A stretch of 64,000 nucleotides of DNA from Bradyrhizobium tropiciagri (GTDB taxonomy: Bacteria > Pseudomonadota > Alphaproteobacteria > Rhizobiales > Xanthobacteraceae). The number at the start of each line of letters is the position of its first letter. Positions within the stretch are counted from its first letter, which is position 1. The notes below the pieces were generated by a model. That model ran no database searches, was not told the origin of the DNA, and saw only the letters and a program-made list of their open reading frames with translations. A program made the translations under genes and the position numbers. Below are positions 16,551 through 24,784 of this stretch, piece by piece. The DNA is taken from the NCBI RefSeq assembly GCF_018130505.1, contig NZ_JAFCKH010000010.1:1-64000 (forward strand), written 5' to 3'.

Positions 16551-17425
16551 GCCGAGCCCCGGACGAGGTGGAGATGCTCGGGGCCGGCCTTGGGATCGGC
16601 GATGCCGAAGCGGCGGCCATGCTGCAGCGAAGGGATGGTTTTCCGCGCGGTCTCGACCTTGGCGGTGTCGATCTCGGCCAGGAACACGCCGGGCTCGACG
16701 CCGCCCTCGGCGATGATCTCGCCCCAGGGATCGACGATCAGCGAATGCCCGAAGGTCTCGCGCTTGTTCTCGTGCAGGCCGGCCTGCGCGGCGGCGAACA
16801 CGAAGCAGCCGGTCTCGATGGCGCGGGCGCGCAGCAGCGTGTGCCAGTGCGCCTCGCCGGTCTTGCGGGTGAAGGCGGAGGGCACGGTGAGGAACGAGGC
16901 GCCGGCCTCGGCCAGCGCGCGGTAAAGCGCCGGGAAGCGCACGTCGTAGCAGATCGTCAGGCCGATCCGGCCCCACGGCAGGTCGGAGATCACGGCGGTC
17001 TCGCCCGGCTGGTAGTTGGCCGATTCGCGATAGCTCTCGCCGCCGGGCAGATCGATGTCGAACATGTGGATCTTGTCGTAGCTCGCGAGCAGATTGCCCT
17101 CGGGCCCGATCAGGAACGAACGGTTCACCGCCTTCTCGGGCGAGTAGCGCAGCGCCAGCGAGCCGATATGCAGGTGGATCTTCAATTCCGCGGCGAGCGC
17201 GCGATAGGCCTGCAGCGACTTGTCGTCCTCTTCGCTCGCCAGATGCTCGAACAGCGCCTTGCGGTTCAGCTGCATCATGTTGCTGACTTCGGGCGTCTGC
17301 ACGTAGTTGGCGCCCTGCGCCGCGGCCTCGCGGATCAGCGCCATGCCCTGTTCCAGGCTCGGCTCGGGCAGCAGCGAGGTGCGCATCTGCACCATCGCGG
17401 CGATGAAGGTGGTGGTGTCGGCCAT
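16547..17425 (-). CDS. Carbon-nitrogen hydrolase, Nit-like amidase
   Basis: This 292-residue nitrilase-superfamily enzyme has the catalytic triad regions: Glu in YVQTPEVSN, Lys in YDKIHMFD and Cys in LTICYDVRFP. The arrangement and length fit the Nit1/Nit2 group, whose known members deaminate damaged glutathione or omega-amides. The neighbouring glutaredoxin is consistent with a glutathione-repair role, but that is inference. Its ATG shares one base with the glutaredoxin stop (TGATG). Confidence 0.9.
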   Translation of the reverse strand: MADTTTFIAAMVQMRTSLLPEPSLEQGMALIREAAAQGANYVQTPEVSNMMQLNRKALFEHLASEEDDKSLQAYRALAAELKIHLHIGSLALRYSPEKAVNRSFLIGPEGNLLASYDKIHMFDIDLPGGESYRESANYQPGETAVISDLPWGRIGLTICYDVRFPALYRALAEAGASFLTVPSAFTRKTGEAHWHTLLRARAIETGCFVFAAAQAGLHENKRETFGHSLIVDPWGEIIAEGGVEPGVFLAEIDTAKVETARKTIPSLQHGRRFGIADPKAGPEHLHLVRGSA

Positions 17426-17697
17426 CAGGCGCCGCCTCCGTTCGCGAGCAGACCGTCGAGCTTGCCTTCGCGGTCGAGCGCGTAGAGCTCGTCGCAGCCG
17501 CCAACATGGGTCTTGCCGATGAAGATCTGCGGGAAGGTCGAGCCGGCTCCGGCCCGGTTGTACATCTCGTCGCGATAGGCCGGGTTGCTGGCGACGCTGA
17601 GCTCGGTGAACTCGGCATTCTTGCGCGTCAGCAGCGATTTGGCCGCGCTGCAATAACCGCAGCCCGGGCGGGTGTAGATTTCAATGGCAGCGGTCAT
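17425..17697 (-). CDS. grxC: Glutaredoxin 3-type (dithiol)
   Basis: This 90-residue thioredoxin-fold protein has the active site TRPGCGYCSAAK (dithiol CGYC) and the glutathione-binding TFPQIFIGKTHVGGCDEL. The length is standard for GrxC. It reduces disulfides and mixed glutathione disulfides in the cytoplasm. Start 17697 (MTAAIEIYTR) is used because upstream in-frame sequence has no family similarity. It is coupled to the downstream nitrilase gene by a one-base overlap. Confidence 0.95.
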   Translation of the reverse strand: MTAAIEIYTRPGCGYCSAAKSLLTRKNAEFTELSVASNPAYRDEMYNRAGAGSTFPQIFIGKTHVGGCDELYALDREGKLDGLLANGGGA

Positions 17698-17725
17698 GGT
17701 GCGCTCGGTTGACAGAAGTTCCGGA

Positions 17726-18535
17726 TTATATGGGAGCGCGGTGGGTATCGACAACCCGGGCAAACACCAGCACGTCGACCTGCGCCGCCTTGGCACGCAG
17801 CAGCGCCCGCGCGCAGGCATCCACGGTGGCGCCCGAGGTCAGGACGTCGTCGACCAGGATGACCCGGCGGCCCTGGATGTCAGCCTTGCGTTCATCGGCG
17901 ACCCCGAATGCGCCCTGGACATTGCTGGCGCGGTCCTTGCGCGACAGTCCGATCTGCTGCTCGGTGGCGCGGATGCGCCGCAGCGCCTCGGAGGCCATTT
18001 TGACGCCGCTTTGGCGCGAGATCACCTTGGCGAGCGCGCCGGACTGGTTGTAACGCCGGCTCCAGCCGCGCCGCCAGTGCAGCGGAACCGGAACCAGGAC
18101 ATCGGCTTCATCAAGCAATTCCTTCCCCGCCCGTGCCATCCAGCGGCCCATGGTCGGCGCCAGGTCGGTGCGATCCTGGTATTTCAATGCATGCACCAGC
18201 GTGCGTGCGACGTCGTCATAGCGCACCGCGGCGCGGGCCCGCTGATACGCCGGCGGATTGGCGATCGCCTCCATCGACAGCAACTCCGGCCCGGGGTCGT
18301 AGACGAAGGGAATGCCGAGCCGCGGGCAGTAAGGCGGCGCGATGAACGACAGCTTGGCCCAGCATTCCGCGCAGACGCCCTCGCCGTGCACCGGCTCGCG
18401 GCAGGCGACGCACAGCGTCGGCAGCGCGATGTCGAGCGCCAGCCGCGCGGTGTGCATCCACGCGCCGCCGACCGCGCCGAGTGCGCGGTGCAGATGGCTT
18501 GCAAGGGTGGGGCGCGGTGATGCCTCGGCGTCCAT
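17726..18535 (-). CDS. comF: ComF-family phosphoribosyltransferase-like protein
   Basis: This 269-residue protein has the ComF layout. An N-terminal zinc-binding cluster (CVACREPVHGEGVCAECW) precedes ALKYQDRTDLAP and VLVPVPLHWRRGWSRRYNQS. The PRPP-binding loop is VILVDDVLTSGATVDACA. ComF proteins are linked to DNA uptake in some bacteria, but the role here is unknown. Start 18535 (MDAEASPRPT) is preferred over an upstream TTG-type start. It is divergent from the methyltransferase gene across 77 bp. Confidence 0.92.
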   Translation of the reverse strand: MDAEASPRPTLASHLHRALGAVGGAWMHTARLALDIALPTLCVACREPVHGEGVCAECWAKLSFIAPPYCPRLGIPFVYDPGPELLSMEAIANPPAYQRARAAVRYDDVARTLVHALKYQDRTDLAPTMGRWMARAGKELLDEADVLVPVPLHWRRGWSRRYNQSGALAKVISRQSGVKMASEALRRIRATEQQIGLSRKDRASNVQGAFGVADERKADIQGRRVILVDDVLTSGATVDACARALLRAKAAQVDVLVFARVVDTHRAPI

Positions 18536-18612
18536 GGCGATCAGGCTAGCGTCTGAACTGCACCGGCTCAAGCCGCATTGCCTGCGGCGGCAGTCCGTCG
18601 TAACCAGCCGCC

Positions 18613-19455
18613 ATGGCCTCGAACCCGCCTGCTGCTCCCATCCTGTTCGATCGCGCGCTGCTTGGCGTGCGGCTTGCGCGTGCGCAGCGTGAGGGCGCGG
18701 CGACGTTCCTGCTCGATCGTACCGCCGAGGACATGGTCGATCGTCTGCAGGCGGTGTCGCGCAGCTTCACTGCGGCGGCTGACGTCTGGACGCCGGGCGC
18801 CGGACTTGTGGAGGCGTTGCACGGGCGGGTCGGGTCGGTTGAAACGGTTGCTTTCACGGATTCGGAATCGCTTGCGCTGCTGCCAGAGTCGCTCGACCTC
18901 GCCGTCTCCGCGCTCGCCTTCCAGTTCGTCAACGATCTGCCTGGTGTCCTTGCACAGATTCGCCGCGCGCTGAAGCCGGACGGGCTGCTGCTCGCGGCGA
19001 TGCTCGGCGGCGATACGCTGACCGAGCTGCGGCAGAGCTTTGCCGCGGCGGAAGCCGAATGCGAGGGCGGGGCCTCGCCGCGCGTCGCGCCGTTCGCCGA
19101 TCTGCGCGACATCGGCGCGCTGTTGCAGCGGGCGGGTTTTGCGCTGCCGGTCACCGACGTCGATCGTGTGGTCGTGCGCTATGCCAGCGCCTTCGCGCTG
19201 ATGCAGGATTTGAGGCGCATGGGCGCCACCAATGTGCTGCGCGAGCGCCGCCACACCCCGACGCGCCGCGCCACCATGCTGCGCATGGCCGAGATCTACG
19301 GCGAGCGCTTCGCCGATCCCGACGGCCGCATCCGCGCCACCTTCGACATCGTCTGGCTGTCCGGCTGGGCGCCGCATGAAAGCCAGCCGAAGCCGCTGAA
19401 GCCGGGTTCGGCGAAAGCGAGCTTGGAGGCGGCGGTGAAGGGAAGCAAGCGTTAG
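18613..19455 (+). CDS. SAM-dependent methyltransferase fold protein, NDUFAF5-like
   Basis: This 280-residue class I methyltransferase-fold protein has FDRALLGVRLARAQ at the start, as in BioC/NDUFAF5 relatives. LDLAVSALAFQFVNDL and RRALKPDGLLLAAMLGGDTL lie mid-protein, and VRYASAFALMQDLRRMGATN is a strong match to the NDUFAF5 subgroup. Human NDUFAF5 hydroxylates an arginine of a complex I subunit during assembly, so a complex I assembly role is plausible but inferred. The classical glycine-rich motif I is weak, as in that subgroup. Confidence 0.8.
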   Translation: MASNPPAAPILFDRALLGVRLARAQREGAATFLLDRTAEDMVDRLQAVSRSFTAAADVWTPGAGLVEALHGRVGSVETVAFTDSESLALLPESLDLAVSALAFQFVNDLPGVLAQIRRALKPDGLLLAAMLGGDTLTELRQSFAAAEAECEGGASPRVAPFADLRDIGALLQRAGFALPVTDVDRVVVRYASAFALMQDLRRMGATNVLRERRHTPTRRATMLRMAEIYGERFADPDGRIRATFDIVWLSGWAPHESQPKPLKPGSAKASLEAAVKGSKR

Positions 19456-19466
19456 GGAGGCGCTGC

Positions 19467-19822
19467 CGGACTCCCTCTCCCGCTCGCGGGGGAGGGTTGG
19501 GGTGGGGGTCTCTCTACGAGAGAGATCGCGGAAATAGCCCCCATTCGGATCACATCTGCGATGCGATCCGGCCTCCCCCGCAAGCGGGAGAGGCGACGGA
19601 GCCGGCGGACAAACCGCGCCGTTCACATGCGATAGCCCTGTCCTTGGAGAAGGCCTGAGGGGAGGGTGCGCATGATTTCGGAATATTGGAAATATACTCG
19701 TGAGTTGCCCGACGTGTCAAGCGGGCTCGCTGAACGCCGGTCGGCCGCCGGCTACTTTGCATGGGGTTGTTCTTCGACATTTGGCACCGAGCCCTCCCGC
19801 GCAAGCTGGAGAGGCACGGCAG
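19467..19822. repeat. Non-coding gap with palindromic and mosaic repeat DNA
   Basis: The 368-bp gap between the convergent methyltransferase and mutT genes has no credible gene. It starts with CTCCCTCTCCCGCTCGCGGG and has its complement (CCCCCGCAAGCGGGAGAGG) near 19577-19595, forming a long stem. Positions 19686-19780 (GAATATTGGAAATATACTCG onwards, then CGGCTACTTTGCATGGGG) resemble, from memory, a mosaic fragment common between genes in Bradyrhizobium and Rhodopseudomonas; I cannot check this here. Confidence 0.55.
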
Positions 19823-19823
19823 G

Positions 19824-20234
19824 TCACAGCAACAGATCAATCAGATGTGGCAGCAGCGGAATATCCGCCGGCGGCATCGGGTAGTCGCGCAGCTTGTTGG
19901 CGCGCACCCAGGCCAGCGTCTGGCCCTCGCGGGCCACCGCGATGCCTTCCCAGCGGCGGCAGATGTAGAGCGGCATCAACAGATGGAAGGTCTCGTAGGC
20001 GTGGCTGGCGAAGGTCAGCGGCGCGAGACAGGGCTCGCTCACGGTGATGCCGATCTCCTCATGCAACTCGCGGATCAGCGTCTGTTCCGGCCGCTCGCCG
20101 GGCTCGATCTTGCCGCCGGGGAATTCCCACAGGCCGGCCAGCGTCTTGCCTTCGGGGCGCTGCGCCAGCAGCACCCGCTTGTCGGCATCGACCAGCGCGC
20201 AGGCGGCGACCAGGATCAATTTGATATCGGCCAT
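19824..20234 (-). CDS. mutT: Nudix hydrolase, MutT-like 8-oxo-dGTP diphosphatase
   Basis: This 136-residue protein has the full Nudix box within GGKIEPGERPEQTLIRELHE followed by EIGI. Its N terminus (LILVAACALVDADKRVLLAQ, then RPEGKTLAGLWEFPGG) is characteristic of MutT, which removes oxidised dGTP. Start 20234 (MADIKLILV) matches family length. In relatives I recall mutT close to argJ; here a VCBS-repeat gene separates them. Confidence 0.92.
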   Translation of the reverse strand: MADIKLILVAACALVDADKRVLLAQRPEGKTLAGLWEFPGGKIEPGERPEQTLIRELHEEIGITVSEPCLAPLTFASHAYETFHLLMPLYICRRWEGIAVAREGQTLAWVRANKLRDYPMPPADIPLLPHLIDLLL

Positions 20235-20413
20235 GCGGCGTGGGCGTCCTTGCGATTGTAATCGGCAAGCCTTCATTAACCAGCAACACGCTCGCAGCCA
20301 AACGATTTATCTCCGCGCGGCGGCGCCGCTCAAATATCTGTTCTTCGTATCCCACGGTGTCGCCGACGAACCGAACACCGGCAATCGTCGCCGATGCGCG
20401 CATCTCGGCTAGG

Positions 20414-21514
20414 CTACACCGCGATGTGCCATTCCGCCGGCACCACGCCGGCGGCAGCGACGATGTGGGCGCCGCCGATCTGGCCGTTATCCCAGATCGA
20501 CACCGCGCCGTTGTCGTTGTGCCAGAGGATGTCGGTGCGGCCGTTGCCGTCATAGTCGCCGGTGTCGGCGATGTGCCAGTCGTTGCCGACGACACCGGCA
20601 CCGGCGACGACATGAGCGCCGCCGATCTGGCCGTTATTCCAGATCGACACCGCGCCATTGTCGTTGCGCCAGAGAATGTCGTCGTGGTGATCGCCGTTGA
20701 AGTCGCCGGTGCCGACGATATGCCAGTCATTGCCGACGAGGCCGGCGGCGGCGACGATATGGGCGTGGTTGATCTGCCCGTCATCCCAGATCGACACCGC
20801 GCCGTTGGCGTTGCGCCAGAGGATATCGCTGGTGCCGTTGCCGTCAAAATCGCCGACGCCTGCGATCTGCCAGCCGGCCGGCACCACGCCGGCGGCGGCG
20901 ACGATGTGCGCGCTGCTGAGCTGGCCGCTATCCCAGATCGACACCGCGCCGTTGTCGTCGTGCCACAGGATATCGCTCTTGCCGTCGCCGTTGAAATCGC
21001 CGGTGCCGGCGATGTGCCATTCCGCCGGGATCACGCCGAAGCTCTGCGTGAAGCTGATCGACGGGTAGCTGATCATCAGCGAGCCGTCATCATTGCGCCA
21101 GAGGATGTCGCTGCTGTGGTTGCCGTCGAAATCGCCCGAGCCGGCGATCTGCCAGCTGTTCGGCACGACGCCTGGATAAAAGGTGATGTGCGCGTTGCCG
21201 ATCTGGCCGCTGTTCCACAGCGACGCCGCGCTGGTGGCATCGTTGCGCCAGAGGATGTCGTCGTGGCCGTCTCCGGTAAAGTCGTCCCGCGGCGGAAGGA
21301 TCACGACCGGTGGCGGGGGTGGCGCGATCGGGCCGTCGTCCGTGCTCGCGGCATCGTGCGATGTGGTGTCGAGCGCAACGATCATGGGTGCAGCCGGCAG
21401 GACGACCTCGAAGACCGGCAGAAACATGCCTTCGCTCGCGAAACCGGTCTGCGACTGCGGATCGTAGCTCTGGACTTCAAGGCTGCCGCTCGCATCGAAA
21501 GGCGATATCGTCAT
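20414..21514 (-). CDS. VCBS/FG-GAP repeat protein, six 49-residue repeats
   Basis: This 366-residue protein has a short, unrecognised N-terminal part with a Pro run (about residue 85). Six tandem repeats of about 49 residues follow. Each has a calcium-binding-like loop DFNGDGKSDILW and then GAVSIWDSGQ and GVVPAGWQIAG. Such repeats form beta-propellers or adhesive stalks in surface or secreted proteins. No classical signal peptide is visible, so export could use a type I or other route, or the true start may differ. Start 21514 (MTISPFDASG) is the best ATG. It sits between mutT and argJ, apparently an insertion into an otherwise housekeeping run. Function is unknown. Confidence 0.8.
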   Translation of the reverse strand: MTISPFDASGSLEVQSYDPQSQTGFASEGMFLPVFEVVLPAAPMIVALDTTSHDAASTDDGPIAPPPPPVVILPPRDDFTGDGHDDILWRNDATSAASLWNSGQIGNAHITFYPGVVPNSWQIAGSGDFDGNHSSDILWRNDDGSLMISYPSISFTQSFGVIPAEWHIAGTGDFNGDGKSDILWHDDNGAVSIWDSGQLSSAHIVAAAGVVPAGWQIAGVGDFDGNGTSDILWRNANGAVSIWDDGQINHAHIVAAAGLVGNDWHIVGTGDFNGDHHDDILWRNDNGAVSIWNNGQIGGAHVVAGAGVVGNDWHIADTGDYDGNGRTDILWHNDNGAVSIWDNGQIGGAHIVAAAGVVPAEWHIAV

Positions 21515-21734
21515 CGTCAATGCTCCAATCGAAATCGACGGGTCTTGATGGAATCGGTCGGCCGCAACCGGATCGAACGCCGGCTGGCGAGAAGAGGCAG
21601 GGATCGCGTCGCGCGCGAACCGTATCACCTGAACTCGCGATACGGGAGGGGTGATCGATTGCTAAATATTTCTGGTTGTGTGACCGGCTGCGTGATGTGC
21701 CGGCCTACGAAATGTGAACTGGGCACTGCTGAGC

Positions 21735-21776
21735 AGATCGACACCGCACCATTGTCGTTGCGTCAGAGAATGTCGG
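21735..21776 (-). pseudogene. Orphan VCBS repeat-unit remnant
   Basis: Read on the minus strand this encodes DIL-stop-RNDNGAVSI, the core of a VCBS repeat with the conserved Trp codon changed to TGA. It differs by about two bases from the corresponding stretch at 20641-20680 in the intact gene. The rest of the 337-bp gap (21515-21851) shows no gene. It is probably a leftover from duplication or loss of repeat units upstream of the present gene. Confidence 0.65.
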
Positions 21777-21851
21777 CCGAAGGGGGACGGTGATGGATTG
21801 TGCGCAGCGCTGATTACGTCATTGCGAGCGAGGCCCGCAATGACGGATCAG

Positions 21852-23093
21852 CTACGAGCGGTAGTCGCCGTTGATCGCGACGTATTCCTTGGTGAGGTCG
21901 CAGGTCAGCACGCGGTCGCGGCCCTTGCCGAGGCCGAGGGCGACCTTGATCTGGATCTTCGGGGCCTTCATCGCCTCCGATACTTCCTTCTCGTCGTAGG
22001 ACGGATCGCGCGCGCCGCTCTTGGCGACGCGGATGCCGTTGAAGGAGATCGACAGCTTGTCGCGGTTGGCGGGTTCGCCGGCCTTACCGACCGCCATCAC
22101 GACGCGCCCCCAATTGGCGTCCTCGCCGGCGATCGCGGTCTTGACCAGCGGCGAATTGGCGATCGACATCGCGATCTTGCGCGCCGACGGTTTCGTCGTC
22201 GCGCCCTCGACCACGACCTCGACCAGCTTGCGCGCGCCTTCGCCGTCGCGCGCCACCTGCTCGGAGAGATCGGCGAGGATCTGCTGGAACGCCTTCGCGA
22301 ACGCCTTCAGGCGCGGGTCGCTGGCGCGCGAGATCTTTGGCGCGCCGTTGGCGGCCGCAGCGCCGGTGGCGAATGCCAGCAGCGTGTCCGAGGTCGAGGT
22401 GTCGCCGTCGATGGTCAGCGCATTGAAGGTGTCCTCGACGCCGGTCTTGAGCAGCGACTGCAGCACCGCGGCCGACAGCGGCGCGTCGGTGAAGATGAAG
22501 GACAGCATGGTCGCCATGTCGGGCATGATCATGCCGGCGCCTTTCGCCATGCCGTTGATCGTCACCTTGGCCTTGCCGAGCTTCACGGTCGCGGTCGCAA
22601 CCTTCGGGAAGGTGTCGGTGGTCATGATCGCCTTCGCCGCGTCCATCCAGTGGTCGGGCGCGGCCGTCTCGGCGAGCTGCGCCAGCACGCCGTCGAACTT
22701 GGTGGCATCGAGCGGCTCGCCGATCACGCCGGTCGAGGCGAGGAAGATCTCACCGGTCGCGCAGCCGGCCGCCTTCGCGGCGATCTGCGCGGTCAGCGCC
22801 GTGGACGCCTTGCCGGTCTTGCCGGTGAAGGCGTTGGCGTTGCCGGAATTGACCACCAGCGCGCGGGCTTGTCCGCCCTTCAGCTTGGCGCGGCACCATT
22901 CGACCGGCGCCGACGGGCATTTCGACTTGGTGAAGACGCCGGCCACGGTGGTGCCCTTGTCGAGCAGCGCCAGCAGCACGTCGGTGCGGTTCTTGTAGCG
23001 GATGCCGGCGGCCGCGGTCGCAAGCCGCACACCCCCGATCGCGGGCATCTCGGGGACGTCAGTCGGGGCGAGGGGGGAAACGGCGGTGGACAT
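21852..23093 (-). CDS. argJ: Bifunctional ornithine acetyltransferase/N-acetylglutamate synthase
   Basis: This 413-residue enzyme recycles the acetyl group from acetylornithine to glutamate in arginine synthesis. The autocleavage site is in [17 protein letters not shown], where the Thr of ATML becomes the new N terminus and nucleophile of the beta chain. [14 protein letters not shown] and [15 protein letters not shown] are further family stretches, and the C terminus [11 protein letters not shown] is typical. Start 23093 ([10 protein letters not shown]) is chosen because the open frame above it reads through a palindromic repeat. Confidence 0.96.
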   Translation of the reverse strand: MSTAVSPLAPTDVPEMPAIGGVRLATAAAGIRYKNRTDVLLALLDKGTTVAGVFTKSKCPSAPVEWCRAKLKGGQARALVVNSGNANAFTGKTGKASTALTAQIAAKAAGCATGEIFLASTGVIGEPLDATKFDGVLAQLAETAAPDHWMDAAKAIMTTDTFPKVATATVKLGKAKVTINGMAKGAGMIMPDMATMLSFIFTDAPLSAAVLQSLLKTGVEDTFNALTIDGDTSTSDTLLAFATGAAAANGAPKISRASDPRLKAFAKAFQQILADLSEQVARDGEGARKLVEVVVEGATTKPSARKIAMSIANSPLVKTAIAGEDANWGRVVMAVGKAGEPANRDKLSISFNGIRVAKSGARDPSYDEKEVSEAMKAPKIQIKVALGLGKGRDRVLTCDLTKEYVAINGDYRS

Positions 23094-23177
23094 CGGGGAG
23101 CTTCCGGCTACGGGGAGGGAAGCGCTGCATATCATCTCGCTCGCCGAAACGGGAGAGGGTGGTGCCATACATAACGC

Positions 23178-23295
23178 CGTCGTCCCGGCGAAGGCCGGGA
23201 CCCATACTCCGCAGCAGCGGTTATCCTGCAGCGGCAGCAGTTTCTTGAACAATTGATGACGGTGGTTATGGGTCCCGGCCTTCGCCGGGACGACG
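23178..23295. repeat. Dispersed palindromic repeat C, copy 1
   Basis: CGTCGTCCCGGCGAAGGCCG at the left is complementary to CGGCCTTCGCCGGGACGACG at the right, with a 60-bp centre. Copy 2 is at 60611-60734. It lies in the 376-bp gap between the parvulin stop (23470) and the argJ start (23093), both on the minus strand; nothing else coding was seen in the gap apart from the half repeat at 23356-23388. Confidence 0.85.
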
Positions 23296-23355
23296 CTGTG
23301 GAGCATGGGTGCCGCGAAGCACAATCCGGAGCTCTGCAACCGCGGAGGGGCCTCA

Positions 23356-23388
23356 CCCCGGATTTCGCTTCGCTTCATCCGGGCTACA
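23356..23388. repeat. Half copy of palindromic repeat A
   Basis: Only the right arm of repeat A is present (CGGATTTCGCTTCGCTTCAT then CCGGGCTACA). No left arm is found within 150 bp, so this is a truncated copy. Confidence 0.75.
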
Positions 23389-23469
23389 CATTCAGCCCGA
23401 AACGCCGCCGCAAAAAGCAAATGGCCGGGACATGCCCGGCCATCGCAACTGCATTGATATGCGCGGCGC

Positions 23470-24411
23470 TTACTTCTTCGCCGGGGGCGCCATCTTGTTG
23501 TCGGCCGGCTTCGGCGCGTCCTTGGCGGCGTCGGCCGGCGGGGTGGCGGCCTTGGCCGCATCGTCGGTCTTGTCCATGCGCTCGACCTTGGCGGCCTCGC
23601 GCAGCTTGGAGACGTAGTCGGCCTGCGCCTTGCGCGTCACATAGGTCTCGATCTGGGCCTTCACCTGCGCGAAGTCCGGCGCCTTGCGGTTGCGCTTTTC
23701 CTCGACCTTGATGATGTGCCAGCCGAACTGCGACTTGACCGGATCGGAGATCTTGCCCGGCTCGAGCGAGAAGGCGACCGCGGAGAATTCCGGCACCATC
23801 TGCTCCTTGGTGAAGAAGCCGAGATCGCCGCCGTCGGCAGCGCCCGGATCCTTGGACTTCTTCTTGGCGAGTTCGGCGAAATCTGCGCCCTTGTCGAGTT
23901 CGGCCTTGACCGCCTTGGCCTCGTCCTCGGTCTCGACCAGGATGTGGCGGGCGCGCACTTCCTGCTCGCCGGTGATCTGCTTGGCGGCCTCGTCATAGAC
24001 CTTCTTCATCGCGTCGTCGGTGGTCGCAGCCTTGCCCTCGCTGGCGAGCAGGCTGTCCATCAGCAGGCGGTTGCGGGTGAACGCGAGACGCTTCTTGAAC
24101 TCGTCGCTGTTCTCGACCTTCTTGTCCTCGGCGGCCTTGGACACGATCTTCATGTCGATCAGGAACGACAGCACGTTGTCCTTCTTGGTCGCCGGGTCCA
24201 TTTGCGCGAGGCTCGGGCCCAGCTCTTCCTCGGCGAGGGCGACGTCGCTGGCCCTGATCTCGGAACCGTTCACCTTCGCGAGCACCGGGTCGGATTCCGC
24301 GGCGCGGACCGGCAGGCCGGCGGCCAGGACTGCGACAAGACAGCCCGTCGCGGCCAGGGTGGCGAGGCCGAGGCGCAGGCCGGTTTTGGTATCCGGAGGC
24401 GAGGTGGTCAT
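23470..24411 (-). CDS. Exported parvulin-type peptidyl-prolyl isomerase
   Basis: This 313-residue protein has an N-terminal hydrophobic signal ([20 protein letters not shown], cleavage near VRAAES). A SurA/PrsA-like helical region follows. The parvulin domain spans about residues 140-235 ([48 protein letters not shown]). The C-terminal tail is Lys/Ala/Pro-rich. It should assist folding of periplasmic or outer-membrane proteins. It is divergent from secA, fitting a shared envelope-export theme; that link is inference. Confidence 0.92.
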   Translation of the reverse strand: MTTSPPDTKTGLRLGLATLAATGCLVAVLAAGLPVRAAESDPVLAKVNGSEIRASDVALAEEELGPSLAQMDPATKKDNVLSFLIDMKIVSKAAEDKKVENSDEFKKRLAFTRNRLLMDSLLASEGKAATTDDAMKKVYDEAAKQITGEQEVRARHILVETEDEAKAVKAELDKGADFAELAKKKSKDPGAADGGDLGFFTKEQMVPEFSAVAFSLEPGKISDPVKSQFGWHIIKVEEKRNRKAPDFAQVKAQIETYVTRKAQADYVSKLREAAKVERMDKTDDAAKAATPPADAAKDAPKPADNKMAPPAKK

Positions 24412-24481
24412 GGAAAATCCTTAGGGTCCAAGAGGTGGGAAGGCTTTGAGCGGGGCGGACACTCGCCCAATCGCGCGGCCA

Positions 24482-24503
24482 TGACAACGCGAAAGTGTTG
24501 TCA
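24482..24503. promoter_or_regulatory. Inverted repeat in the parvulin-secA divergent region
   Basis: TGACAAC (24482-24488) and GTTGTCA (24497-24503) are perfect complements around an 8-bp centre. It lies 71 bp upstream of the parvulin start, in a 373-bp divergent intergenic region. It could be an operator or a small hairpin in the leader. Confidence 0.35.
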
Positions 24504-24534
24504 AAATGATGAATTCCTTGACATCTTGGCCAAG

Positions 24535-24563
24535 TTGACAACCCCCTGACCGGGCCATATCTC
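24535..24563 (+). promoter_or_regulatory. Possible sigma-70-type promoter for secA
   Basis: TTGACA at 24535-24540 is followed after 17 bp by TATCTC at 24558-24563. The -35 is perfect and the -10 weak. It would give a leader of roughly 215 nt before secA. Assigned by eye only. Confidence 0.3.
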
Positions 24564-24784
24564 TGCCCCATCGTGTCAACGGCGATAGCGCTTATTTTGC
24601 TGCGTTTTTGGCCGTTGAACCCAGGATGGCCTGTCTCCCACTCAATTGGCGGAAGAGCCCCCGGGGCAGGGGCTTGAAACGCAGCGCGTCACGGTGAGTT
24701 GATAGGCGATCCGGTGGACGATTTCTGGCTGTAACCGAACACTGAACCAAGACCGTACTCGAGACCGAAGAACAGGAATTCCGC

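Noticed and set aside
20414-21340. 147-bp periodic repeat as a non-coding satellite
   Set aside because: The period is a multiple of three and the frame encodes a known VCBS repeat with kept calcium-binding residues.
23094-23561. Upstream extension of argJ to 569 residues
   Set aside because: The extension reads through palindromic repeat C and the half copy of A and has no family similarity. 413 residues is the standard ArgJ length.
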